NCBI RefSeq assembly: GCF_019469265.1
Contig: NZ_CP048268.1
Location: 1,333,501-1,397,500, forward strand
Reading direction: 5' to 3'
Origin: Lactobacillus panisapium
GTDB taxonomy: Bacteria; Bacillota; Bacilli; Lactobacillales; Lactobacillaceae
Length of the DNA stretch: 64,000 bases
Shown piece after piece: positions 10,301 through 16,891 of this stretch (positions within the stretch are counted from its first letter, which is position 1; every line of letters begins with the position of its first letter). The translations under genes were made by a program, and so were the position numbers. The notes under the pieces were generated by a model, which saw only the letters and a program-made list of their open reading frames with translations, ran no database searches and was not told where the DNA came from.

Positions 10301-10721
10301 CGTAATACCTTAATGAATCCTTGGCTTTAGTTTGTTGACTAGTTAAAGAAGTTAACCTGGTCTCCGCACGCTTAATTTGACCTTCGCTTTTTGCAATCTG
10401 CTCACCATATTTTGCATACTGCTGTTTCCCTGCTTCAGTTGAACGATCAACATTCTTCTGAGCATCAACCAGATTTTTTTGCTCCCTAGTTAAGCCGGAA
10501 ATGTATTCTTTCTGCTTATCAATCGTGGTCTTTAAGCCTTCAAACTTAGCCTTGGCAGCTTCAGTCGACTTTCCTACAGAACTTAATTCGGCTCTCTGTG
10601 CTTTCCAAGCAGATGTAGCATTAGTAACCGCTTGGCGTAACTCCTTAAGAGTCCTAACTGGCTGTGTACCATTAAGAGTAATATCGGTCTCCATACCGCC
10701 AACCGGAATATTACCTGCCAT
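4332..10721 (-). CDS. Tail tape measure protein with NlpC/P60 and lysozyme-like domains
   Basis: A 2129-residue protein, start ATG with GGAGG upstream. It fixes tail length and passes with the DNA during injection. Residues 1-250 are coiled coil; ~290-600 match the TP901 tape-measure core. At ~1030-1150 a Trp-rich unit (KSWKGMTSWFTKLGKN) recurs about every 33-35 residues, and the following region is Lys/Ser/Thr rich. Residues ~1700-1810 form an NlpC/P60 peptidase (Cys in SDCSGM, His in AAGHVGII). Residues ~1875-2030 form a tail lysozyme-like domain (ILGNWMFESTLNP, SGLGQW). Two wall-degrading activities on one tape measure should help penetrate thick Gram-positive peptidoglycan. Confidence 0.93.
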   Translation of the reverse strand: MAGNIPVGGMETDITLNGTQPVRTLKELRQAVTNATSAWKAQRAELSSVGKSTEAAKAKFEGLKTTIDKQKEYISGLTREQKNLVDAQKNVDRSTEAGKQQYAKYGEQIAKSEGQIKRAETRLTSLTSQQTKAKDSLRYYESGLAKLQNDYRNSSESSRIYISRLKEEHNLFQSSQAKMNSYRSGISNLTEQLKKQEAELKRVGAESGKTSDAYRKQENRVNKTGLSLAELKNKQKNVRAEFNKFHPTGIAVADKAISKLKINSSKLGQSLKSSFEKAKVASAALATGIAGVGAFAIKGAKEAGSLQKTLTENTNLLVTSGEKTKDVTKEVAEMQKDGRKYSIQYAESQQNIAEGYQELIKRGYDGRQSLGAMKSILQASKASGDSFADTMQVTTSVLEAFGMRTSSTAGMLRNTRIVANKLAMAADATATDFKSLGIGMNYVGTSAKTAGRSLTDTASAMGVLSNAGLEAQQAGTGLRKILISLQTPSKSGANALEKYGMSVSDFKDKAGKLKPISAIFKEISDHVPKADRSNFFHNVFGTTGQNAAAILASNTKELERVNKQVAGAYQNDYVGKLANKNMKATKNQEKQFHEAIDAVRIDIGTAMMPALSKASTSMVKVFNRPSTMKGIKKIAEGIATIANKIADLISWLGKSNNFEKVTNFGKVMLAAFASYKLISGIAKVKRSLADLFDNTIISKGFSKVGSLAKAGVSKVGKLLLSGFKNAGSKLASLGSKFGSAFSKVLSKTGALIKSSAKSLVEGLKELGPKLSALGEKLAKTFSNAFNKSVNFGKGLFGKGEGAGRLTGLLQSAHSAGGFSNLTTAGKIGTAATGAGVAIDAGSNFFNAYKDRHSADKRSQDIGKGIGAGIGGGIGLWFGGPLGAAVGSEIGKVVGGWGGQAVNKFTKGWQSKKPPKNFWSLENLGWSSHSMWNGFTKSVGQTINWFKKNWKEIGVYFISPIAGGINSLYKHDPKFKKWANGLAKDFKNGWKGTEKWFSNLGKSIQKSWKGMTSWFTKLGKNMSKGIKSSWKNVSNWFSDISKKVQKSWKGMTSWFTKLGKNMANGIKSAWKGISSWFDGIGKKVQKSWQGMTSFFGKIGKNTVSFFKKPWASITNWFSGIIDDIQNTWNGFFDGISKGLGSLSKIKIGDFHFANGTDWKKRYGVPAVLNDGNDSPQTGNREGILNPDGSVEIVNGRFVKRWLLPGQDVIKASDMAKMFGKANHFANGTVTIKQKEKNYKKELDRLGDKISKTIKDGNLQRSKELTAEFNKISKKYSALKKSTKKTDPHKGKTLVDQGLLTGADRRISHSVWISDKLFKQLTTAPKATKKATRRTVTTRRTGTRKSSATSLRGGSSSISTAGIKSKSVKISAKVSGTKSVNALAKAIKKIKNTKKKVTVKVSGAKSLKSLSKAIKTVNKELKTLTKTAKKNNVAKAFSSMSDKSVKEFKSMGKSIDKEATSIQKDTDKKFSTMQKKIESSMKNINSGVTKLAKSTASGFKNALHKMIGYAESDMKGTINALNRGIKGIDKVLEQFGGNSSVIKPVKFAKGTVNGALAHDTLAMVNDDQYGPRQEAIVRGNNLLIPHGKDRIIPLQKGDQVLNGLQTQELANSFGLPHFAKGSGMRHSALRKLAERSLKNYANSFKSMFTKNVDAKGTNVEKGFTDLGNRSSTEYGNKWSQAMWTVIENAIGDGIGHGGTREAFLKYAEDNFTGVKYVMGAASKLASDCSGMVSQALKHFGVNIGRTTVAMQESSGVQYLGKSLSKTEPGDLVIFGHGSGAAGHVGIIKNPQKGTMFNETPPSARVSRISDGASMGYGFYRVKGLHDAKSKKDNGPSKSLLNLAKKELGASAIKWIKKNLSEAISSFKISGDIGTRAGVLAKALKQLDPKATKNGITAILGNWMFESTLNPGAVNSSGGASGLGQWLGGRLTNLKAFAKKHGKSWKDPATQLLFALKHDGSDSNIFKSVLEGNGSVASLAAKFSQMWERGGYTAQHVAGAQQIASSIPKFSNGGIANRPSIFGDAGAEMAVPLVPTKATRAWELIGKAIGILSAQSGFGNQPIVDSKEKKEEKDFRQAVLLLLERLVNKDNSANITLTTPEGRTLWSVVEPFYKENERANQIKQRRGLSGGF

Positions 10722-10904
10722 CTAATTACCTCCTTTCCTGTCAATTTCTTCAGCAAATTCCCACAGAGTCTTAGGCCGCTTATCACGTGGTTTCGCATTC
10801 ATAACTTCAATTAGTCGATAATAATCCGTTTCTTCGAATTCCTTGAGCGACATATGAGCAAATACGATCATCTGCTGTTCTGAATAATCGAAGTCTTCAA
10901 TCAT
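10722..10904 (-). CDS. Tail assembly chaperone C-terminal part (gpGT-type extension)
   Basis: Only 60 codons from the first ATG, and no ribosome site precedes that ATG. The frame is open further upstream to about 10973 and overlaps the end of the preceding chaperone gene. It lies in the +1 frame relative to it, so it is probably translated as a fusion by frameshifting, as in the gpG/gpGT pairs between tail tube and tape measure genes of most long-tailed phages. Content is acidic/aromatic (DFDYSEQQM, LWEFAEEIDRKGG). It ends just before the tape-measure start, as expected for the T domain that binds the tape measure. Confidence 0.65.
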   Translation of the reverse strand: MIEDFDYSEQQMIVFAHMSLKEFEETDYYRLIEVMNAKPRDKRPKTLWEFAEEIDRKGGN

Positions 10905-10932
10905 CTGTTCATATGCATGAACCGGATCATCA

Positions 10933-11286
10933 TCACTTAGACTCTGATTCCTTGCTTTTGTCAGAATCGAAACCTAAAACCTTTTCAATTACCTCATTTG
11001 CAAAATCTACTACATCTGAAAAATCTGAATCTTCAACTTTCTTAACCTGATCATTAGAAAGCTTAAGAATTGGTTTTAAAAAGTCTGTATAAGTATCAAT
11101 TAACTTAATCTGAGCGTCCAACGAATTAATGATCGATTCATCATTTTCTAAATCCACGTTGCTAATCGTTTGATTCACTTTCGCGAAGTCGCGTTGAGCA
11201 ACTAGACACTTTCTAATATTTGCCCCGGTGGTCGGAACTTCAAACGTTGTTAAATGTAATTTTTTACCATTAACTTTTACTGACAT
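10933..11286 (-). CDS. Tail assembly chaperone (gpG-like)
   Basis: 117 residues, N-terminus MSVKVNGKKLHLTTFEVPTTG. Small acidic protein between the tail tube and tape-measure genes, where siphoviruses carry the gpG chaperone that coats the tape measure during tail assembly. The last codons read SDKSKESESK and stop at TGA; the sequence goes on as TGATGATGATCC, so a +1 slip at the stop gives a continuous acidic linker into the next frame. It is separated from the tail-tube gene by a terminator, which may lower its transcription relative to the tube protein. Confidence 0.75.
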   Translation of the reverse strand: MSVKVNGKKLHLTTFEVPTTGANIRKCLVAQRDFAKVNQTISNVDLENDESIINSLDAQIKLIDTYTDFLKPILKLSNDQVKKVEDSDFSDVVDFANEVIEKVLGFDSDKSKESESK

Positions 11287-11304
11287 TTTATTTTCCTTTC
11301 GAAA

Positions 11305-11336
11305 GAAAAAAGAACGGCTGTCAACCGTTCTTTAAT
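11305..11336 (-). terminator. Rho-independent terminator after tail-tube gene
   Basis: On the minus strand, AAAGAACGG and CCGTTCTTT form a 9-bp stem with a 7-base loop, followed by a T run. It sits between the major tail protein and the chaperone genes, probably letting the abundant tube protein be made in excess. Confidence 0.8.
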
Positions 11337-11370
11337 AACAATATTACCTCCTCACCCACCCATCTACTAA

Positions 11371-12078
11371 TTACTTATCGGATAGTGGATTACCTTTAGT
11401 ATCAGTGGGCGTTTTATTACCAGCTGTACTATCTGTGATTGTCTGATTAGTAAGGTACTTAATCATGTTCGTAAAATTGAAATCTTTTTCATTTGAATAG
11501 AACTTTTCATAAAGAAGTAAGTCTGTACCACGGGCTTGTGCATTAAGTGTTAATGCATCGTGTACCACACTTGGATTTTCTGTATCGGTTTGCATGTTTA
11601 ATTCCCCTGGTACGAAAACGCCCATCGGAAAGCCAAAGTATAGATCAATCTTAGAACGAGTATTCTGGGAGTGAGCAATAACACCGCCGGTAATTGGATT
11701 CGACTTACCACTACGCGCGTATCCACCGAACTTGTCTTTTTGTAAACCGGTTAGTAAATCATAAATCTCGTGTGGAATATCGTTTGCTGCTAAAGCAATT
11801 GTTGGCTGCTCTGTACCAGTATTAACTTCAGCTACCGCATTTGAGCCATATACACGTGATACTGTTGGGGCTAATCCAGAAATATTAGCTTGCGTTGCAC
11901 CACGTGAAGAAAGTAAATCAATCTTAAATAATCCCTTTAACTCTTCCCCGGTAACCGGATCAAAAACCTTCCCTTTATCACCATTGTAAGTAAAACCTCC
12001 ATTGTCTGGGTCCGTCTTTAGTTTTTCGTCAGCATCACACATCCAAACAATGATGTCATCTAAACCTGTAATTTCCAT
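11371..12078 (-). CDS. Major tail (tube) protein, phi13-type
   Basis: 235 residues beginning MEITGLDDIIVWMCD. Sequence and place match the phi13-like major tail protein family, which polymerises into the siphovirus tail tube. Visible signs are the conserved tube-domain stretch DLYFGFPMGVF and a Gly/Thr/Asp-rich flexible C-terminus. Preceded by the DUF806 and gp10-like tail completion genes and followed by a strong terminator, consistent with high expression. Start ATG lies one base from the preceding gene. Confidence 0.88.
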   Translation of the reverse strand: MEITGLDDIIVWMCDADEKLKTDPDNGGFTYNGDKGKVFDPVTGEELKGLFKIDLLSSRGATQANISGLAPTVSRVYGSNAVAEVNTGTEQPTIALAANDIPHEIYDLLTGLQKDKFGGYARSGKSNPITGGVIAHSQNTRSKIDLYFGFPMGVFVPGELNMQTDTENPSVVHDALTLNAQARGTDLLLYEKFYSNEKDFNFTNMIKYLTNQTITDSTAGNKTPTDTKGNPLSDK

Positions 12079-12441
12079 TTAATTTCTCCTTGTAAAAAAC
12101 AAATCGATCTCTATCCGGCTCTGCTCGTCAAGATAGTGACCGTTATCTGGCTGTCTAAGCCAATCTTTTTGCGTAAAAAAAGACGCGATTGATTTTTCAA
12201 AATCCTCTGCATCTATATGACAGTTTTTCGGATAACAGATTTTGACCTGTATCCTAGTTTCTAATTGATTGTAAGTGTTACTACCGTGTTCTGCCGGCAA
12301 TTGCATAACTTCAGAAACGGCAATTAATGCTTTTGTTTCCGAATTTAATGAACTGGCCGGAATTAAGAATGAATAAGCTTTACCTAAGCCATCAATTCCA
12401 GCTGAATTAAGCTCATCAACCACCTGTTTTGCTACGGTCAT
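12079..12441 (-). CDS. Tail terminator-like protein (DUF806 family)
   Basis: 120 residues, N-terminus MTVAKQVVDELNSAGIDGL. Similar in sequence to DUF806 proteins of Lactobacillus and Lactococcus phages, which lie just before the tail-tube gene, where other siphoviruses carry the tail terminator that caps the tube and joins it to the head. Overlaps the gp10-like gene by four bases (ATGA type), indicating translational coupling. The role is inferred from order; the family match is fairly clear. Confidence 0.75.
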   Translation of the reverse strand: MTVAKQVVDELNSAGIDGLGKAYSFLIPASSLNSETKALIAVSEVMQLPAEHGSNTYNQLETRIQVKICYPKNCHIDAEDFEKSIASFFTQKDWLRQPDNGHYLDEQSRIEIDLFFTRRN

Positions 12442-12902
12442 TTAATCACTTCCTTAAATGCCTTAGCTTCTGCCATTAGAACAGCATTTTTAGATTCTAA
12501 CTGTGATTTTTCAATGAAGTGCATATTCTTGACTTCTTTAGGACTCATGCCTGCCGTGCCATTGTTAACATACCTAGCCACCATTGCTTGATACTTACTA
12601 TCAAAACCAACGGTAGTATTGCCTGAGTGAACTTTACCGCTAGTAAAGCCTGGCTTGAAGGTAATTGAATCCCTTAAGTGCTTAGTTTTACGTGGACGCT
12701 CATTATGCTTCCAATTTGTGTGACCAACAGATCGTCCCGAGCTGTAATGCTCCGAGCTAACTGGCGTGTTCTTTTTCAGCGCTTCAGCGAATACAGCTGC
12801 GCCAGCACCCGTAATCTTGCTTTTCTGTTCAGCAGTTAGATCGTACTTTTTCTCAACTAACTTAAACCAATTATCAAGCTTATCATCAAGGTCATTAGCC
12901 AT
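12438..12902 (-). CDS. HK97 gp10-like tail completion protein
   Basis: About 154 residues. Start is ambiguous: GTG at 12911, ATG at 12908 or ATG at 12902 (MANDLDD); none has a strong ribosome site and all overlap the preceding gene. The central part holds the conserved basic segment with many His/Arg (HNERPRKTKHLRDSI) and the C-terminal NMHFIEKS motif of the HK97-gp10 family, which acts at the head-tail joint or tail completion. Position between head closure and DUF806 genes agrees. Confidence 0.82.
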   Translation of the reverse strand: MANDLDDKLDNWFKLVEKKYDLTAEQKSKITGAGAAVFAEALKKNTPVSSEHYSSGRSVGHTNWKHNERPRKTKHLRDSITFKPGFTSGKVHSGNTTVGFDSKYQAMVARYVNNGTAGMSPKEVKNMHFIEKSQLESKNAVLMAEAKAFKEVIK

Positions 12903-13245
12903 TCGCATCACTCACTTTCGTTAATGTGATTAAATCGTAAGCCGTTGGATTGCGATATGGATCTTGGTTAATATTAGAAACCTGATATAACTCATTGCTG
13001 AACTTTGCATGAGTAATACCTGACCAGTTTTCTCTATGATGAACAACAACGATAAAACTTTGAGTTTGATCTAGCCCTGCCATTTGAATTGCTTGATTAG
13101 TGGTTAGGCTCCATCGTCCACACAATGTAGGCTTGCCAATCTGCGAAAAATCTCTAGTTGGGACGCCATTAATATCTTCACTATCTTCGATAGTGCCGAA
13201 TTTAATCGTCTGTGTTAGTCTGTCTGGATTCTGAAGTTGAACCAT
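12895..13245 (-). CDS. Phage head closure protein
   Basis: 116 residues from the ATG at 13245 (MVQLQNPDRL), chosen because GAGGAG precedes it; the longer in-frame ORF upstream is a shadow of the connector gene. Small beta-barrel type protein of the head-tail joining family (SPP1 gp16-like), with the typical C-terminal YQVSNINQDPYRNPTAYDLITL segment. It closes the portal channel after packaging and serves as the platform for tail binding. Overlaps the upstream connector gene by 44 bases. Confidence 0.82.
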   Translation of the reverse strand: MVQLQNPDRLTQTIKFGTIEDSEDINGVPTRDFSQIGKPTLCGRWSLTTNQAIQMAGLDQTQSFIVVVHHRENWSGITHAKFSNELYQVSNINQDPYRNPTAYDLITLTKVSDANG

Positions 13246-13564
13246 TTTCTTGCTCCTCTCTAAACACAGCGTAGGCACCACGCATCTGACCAATGATTGC
13301 CATAGCGGTAGTGCTTGATGTGGCAGAGCTCGGATGATTAAACAGATTAGCCGCGATTGCAAAACATGCAATCTTATAAAGCGGGGCCACATCCTTTTTC
13401 TGATAGAACTTATCACCTTGACCAATTGCATTTTGTACGTAAATTTCTGCCGCAGTTAATGCTGTTTCAATCCTTTTCAGAGATTGCTCATCCAGTAATT
13501 CATCATCCGGCAGAAAACCAAGTGTTCTTTTTAGCTCATCATCTACTTTCAAAAAAGTAGTCAT
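13202..13564 (-). CDS. Head-tail connector protein (gp6/QLRG family)
   Basis: 120 residues, mostly helical, beginning MTTFLKVDDELKRTLGF. Matches the phage gp6-like connector family that forms a ring under the portal (gp15/gp6 adaptor). The recognisable motif is the N-terminal D-E-L/D-D-ELLDEQ helix followed by AAEIYVQNAIG. First of four overlapping or closely spaced connector and tail completion genes after the capsid gene. Confidence 0.82.
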   Translation of the reverse strand: MTTFLKVDDELKRTLGFLPDDELLDEQSLKRIETALTAAEIYVQNAIGQGDKFYQKKDVAPLYKIACFAIAANLFNHPSSATSSTTAMAIIGQMRGAYAVFREEQENGSTSESRQTNTDD

Positions 13565-13566
13565 GA

Positions 13567-14817
13567 TTACTTACCAGCTGCTGGATTATTAGCAATCACA
13601 TTTGATGCTTGGTCCTTAATTGTTTTAAACGTACCAATTGCGTAGGCACCATCATCAATTAATTCAACATCAAAACGATCAATTACCCGAATTTTAGTTA
13701 AATCACGCTCAAAGGCACCAGCACCTTCTTTAGTTGTCATCAAGGTCATTCTTTGATAATCGAAAAGCGTAATTGCCATCTTAAAATCGCCGTAATAGAG
13801 TGGATGAGCACCATTAATATCAGGTAAAAATCTATCAGTAATTACCGTAACGGTATGGCCTTCGATCCTTTTAATATCAGGATTAGTTGGATCTGGTTGG
13901 ATCAGGTACCGACCTTCAGCATCTTTAACTTTAGATAATACATTAAAGCCAGATTGATTAGTGATAAAGCTTGAAGTTGCTTCAACTAATGGATCAAGTG
14001 TATTGTTCTCTAAATCCTTAATGCCATCAAAATCAGTAATTGATACCTTTTTAGGAATCCGCTTAGCAACACCATTATTTAGAACTTCAAGAATCTGACC
14101 ATTGCGTGTGATTACATCTTTCTTGGCGATCCAGTTTTCGATCCACGCTAAAATATTTTCCGCCGAATCTTTAAGTAAAGTATTAGTAATAGTAGAAATT
14201 CCTGCATAGCGGTGAATTACATATTTGACGATAGTCAATTTTGGATCATCATTGTCACCAATTTCAGCTGTTTCGTCGTCCAAATTATCAAATGGTGTGA
14301 CATCACTTAACTTTTCATAAACACGACTGCCACTTGAAACACTAACGTTTTCAACATTAACCAAACCTTCTAATGAAGTGAACGATCTCTTGAGTGTATT
14401 AATTGCAGTTTGAACATCAACAGGAATGGTTAATCCCGCATTTGGACCTTCAGTTTCTGAGCCTTCTGGTAAAACTTTTGAAGTTACCATGTTTTTGAAA
14501 TCTGAAACAAACTGATTAGTAATTTTCTTAGCTTTTTCAAACGCAACTGCCTTTTCAGATTTTCCAGGATTGTCACCACCTACTGGAGAAGGTGTTTTGA
14601 GATTAGTACGTTCTTCATCTAATGCTTTCTGTGCAAAATCTCTAACCTTTATAGCTTGTGTTAATTCGTTTGAAATCTTATTAATCTCTTCATCAGAAAA
14701 AGCATCTGGATCTGCCACCATTTTGACAGCCATCTCATTGCGCTTGTTTTGCAATTCTTCAACTTTGCTACCTGCTTCATCTCGAGCGGTAGCTAATGTA
14801 TTAATATTATTTTCCAT
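13567..14817 (-). CDS. HK97-family major capsid protein
   Basis: 416 residues from the ATG at 14817 (MENNINTLATARDEAG), which has GGAGG upstream; an in-frame codon at 14847 would lie within the protease gene. Residues ~1-110 are a coiled-coil scaffolding (delta) domain, likely removed by the prohead protease; ~115-416 form the HK97 fold, with N-arm, E-loop and P-domain stretches (VEATSSFITNQSGFNVL, DAEGRYLIQP). The capsid shell protein and probably among the most abundant phage proteins. Confidence 0.93.
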   Translation of the reverse strand: MENNINTLATARDEAGSKVEELQNKRNEMAVKMVADPDAFSDEEINKISNELTQAIKVRDFAQKALDEERTNLKTPSPVGGDNPGKSEKAVAFEKAKKITNQFVSDFKNMVTSKVLPEGSETEGPNAGLTIPVDVQTAINTLKRSFTSLEGLVNVENVSVSSGSRVYEKLSDVTPFDNLDDETAEIGDNDDPKLTIVKYVIHRYAGISTITNTLLKDSAENILAWIENWIAKKDVITRNGQILEVLNNGVAKRIPKKVSITDFDGIKDLENNTLDPLVEATSSFITNQSGFNVLSKVKDAEGRYLIQPDPTNPDIKRIEGHTVTVITDRFLPDINGAHPLYYGDFKMAITLFDYQRMTLMTTKEGAGAFERDLTKIRVIDRFDVELIDDGAYAIGTFKTIKDQASNVIANNPAAGK

Positions 14818-14821
14818 TAAA

Positions 14822-15562
14822 TTATTTACCTCCAAACAAAAGACCAAGCTTGTAATTTACAAGTTTGGTCTTATCATCTTTCTTAGTTTCTTCAACTTTT
14901 GGTTTTTGATTTTTCCGCTTCTGGCTTTCACCAATAAGCTTTTCAATCTCCAATATTTTTTCTGCCTTAAAATGTGGAATCATCATAGTTGCGTTAAGCA
15001 TCGGCTTTGCAATGTAGTTTTGCTTAACATTATCATTTTCAAATTCCATAATGCCATCAGCAAAGCCTTCTTGAACCGCTGTTTTGGCATTCATCCAGGT
15101 TGTTTTTGCCATTAAATTAAAAATGTCTTGCTCATCTTTGCCCGTTTTGGTTGCATAAGCATTGACAATGTTTTGGTCTAACTCATCAAGTGCCTGCTTA
15201 CCACTAGCCAAATCATCGGCATTACCAGAAGCATCAGTTGATGCTCGATGAATCATCATCATGGCCATTGGTGACATTAATACATTGTCACCTGCCATCG
15301 CAATAATAGATGCAGCTGAATCGGCCTCTCCAACTACATGAACTTCAACGTTACCTTGGTATTGCTTTAAAATCGTATAAATTTCTGCAGCCGAAGAAGT
15401 ATAACCACCTCTACTATTGATTTCAATAACAACATCATCATTAGTATCATCTAGTTCTTTTTTAATTTTAGCCGGATACACAAAACTAGAATCACCTAGA
15501 AAAGATACAAACTCGCCATACATATCATCAATTATTGGCCCTTTGATTTCTATCTTTTTCAT
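14822..15562 (-). CDS. Prohead protease, ClpP-type
   Basis: 246 residues. ClpP/crotonase fold serine protease as used by many Gram-positive siphoviruses to mature the prohead. Visible: SRGG oxyanion motif (INSRGGYTSS), catalytic Ser in GEADSAAS, catalytic His in MMIHRAS and Asp further on. The C-terminal ~40 residues are Lys/Glu-rich and may bind the scaffold domain. It overlaps the portal gene by 35 bases and precedes the capsid gene by 4 bases, the standard portal-protease-capsid order. Confidence 0.92.
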   Translation of the reverse strand: MKKIEIKGPIIDDMYGEFVSFLGDSSFVYPAKIKKELDDTNDDVVIEINSRGGYTSSAAEIYTILKQYQGNVEVHVVGEADSAASIIAMAGDNVLMSPMAMMMIHRASTDASGNADDLASGKQALDELDQNIVNAYATKTGKDEQDIFNLMAKTTWMNAKTAVQEGFADGIMEFENDNVKQNYIAKPMLNATMMIPHFKAEKILEIEKLIGESQKRKNQKPKVEETKKDDKTKLVNYKLGLLFGGK

Positions 15563-16700
15563 TCAATTCACCTCCTTCCTTATCAGCTTTAGGTAGATTG
15601 GTTGGTAAATAACCGGTCTGTTTAAGCACAAATGCAGCCTGGTTGCCAGATAATGCATAATTTTTAGATAATCCTGCAATCGTATCAGCAAATGCATCTC
15701 CAGTAGCGTCAATAGCTGGTCTAATATCGGCTGTAATAGTAGCGTTCAGCTTCCTGTTTAACTCACTAACTATTGGTTTAACGTAACGATTAAGTGCCTG
15801 TGCATATTGACTGCCCATCATTTGGAGGCTTGATTGCTGATCGCCCTGGCCATTCAAATAACTGTCTGGAATACCGTAAACTTTAGCCACCTGCTTGCCG
15901 GTCCAATCAACCTGACTCAATAATTGAGCAATATTGGACTTGATTTCCAAAGGCTTGTAATCTTCAAGGTCATCAATAACAATTGGTCCACCATCACTAT
16001 GATCCAACTGCTTTTTAAATCTTCGGGAACGCGCGGCTCTCATGCGTTCATCAATCTTACCGCCATGTGTAATTGACAAAACGCCATTAGCAGTTACTGA
16101 CTGCTTTAACGCAGACTTTGTTAAATCGTTAGATGCATCCTTAATGTCCAATTCATTAGCTAATGCTGTAAGTGGCGATACTCCAGTCATACCGCCGTTT
16201 TTTGACATCAATCGAATATGAATAACGTCAACTTGCGGTACGTTGCTAAAGGTTCCATAGACCGGTTCATCAAAATTAATGTTGTAGACCAAACCAGAGC
16301 CATCTTCTAATAGCATTGGCTGAACTTGTGACGGTCTTAAATATTCCCAGCGCAAATCTACACCATTCTTGTTTCGCCATCGGTAGGCATAAGCATTACC
16401 GTCTAAAAGTAACTGTGCAAACATCGATTGCCAAAAAGAAAAACCGTCAGCTGTTTGACTGGGGCTTTTAAGTAATGATTGTGTTCTATCGCTATTAGCA
16501 TTTAACTGAACAGATGCTAAATCACCTGACAACTGCATAATCAATGAAAAAATATCAGAATTTCTTAACGCTTTATCAGCTGAAACGTAACCATTAGATT
16601 TAGCAATTAAAAAATTAACTGCATCCCCGTCTTCACTTAACGAAAATGCTGGTTGTGGAGCAGCTCTCACGTTTTTGGCCGCCCAATTAAAGATTGGCAC
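15528..16700 (-). CDS. Portal protein, HK97 family
   Basis: 390 residues, GTG start preceded by AAGGAAG. HK97-type portal: YRWRNKNGVDLRWEYLRPSQV and the C-terminal VAKVYGIPDSYLNG motif are diagnostic. Twelve copies form the packaging channel at one capsid vertex, bind the terminase motor and later the connector ring. It lies between DUF1056 and the prohead protease and overlaps the latter. No truncation seen. Confidence 0.93.
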   Translation of the reverse strand: MPIFNWAAKNVRAAPQPAFSLSEDGDAVNFLIAKSNGYVSADKALRNSDIFSLIMQLSGDLASVQLNANSDRTQSLLKSPSQTADGFSFWQSMFAQLLLDGNAYAYRWRNKNGVDLRWEYLRPSQVQPMLLEDGSGLVYNINFDEPVYGTFSNVPQVDVIHIRLMSKNGGMTGVSPLTALANELDIKDASNDLTKSALKQSVTANGVLSITHGGKIDERMRAARSRRFKKQLDHSDGGPIVIDDLEDYKPLEIKSNIAQLLSQVDWTGKQVAKVYGIPDSYLNGQGDQQSSLQMMGSQYAQALNRYVKPIVSELNRKLNATITADIRPAIDATGDAFADTIAGLSKNYALSGNQAAFVLKQTGYLPTNLPKADKEGGELNEKDRNQRANN

Positions 16701-16891
16701 TAATTATCACTTCCTTTCTTGGGCACAAGCTCGGTCAAATAAGCTGAAATTAATAAGACTAAGCCCAATACAATAAAGCCTGCTATTTGATTAAATAAAA
16801 AAGCGCCATACGTAAAGCAGACACACGCAGCCAAATATAAAATGACATCAATTATTTTCCAAATTGATTTAAATAATTTACCAATCATCAT
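16700..16891 (-). CDS. Small membrane protein (DUF1056-like)
   Basis: About 63 residues with two hydrophobic helices (IIDVILYLAACVCFTYGAF and IAGFIVLGLVLLISAYL). The start at 16891 is preferred since AGGAG lies six bases upstream; the ORF can also start at 16897 or 16888. Short two-helix proteins of this type lie between terminase and portal genes in many Lactobacillus phages (DUF1056). Function unknown; inner membrane location expected. Confidence 0.72.
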   Translation of the reverse strand: MMIGKLFKSIWKIIDVILYLAACVCFTYGAFLFNQIAGFIVLGLVLLISAYLTELVPKKGSDN

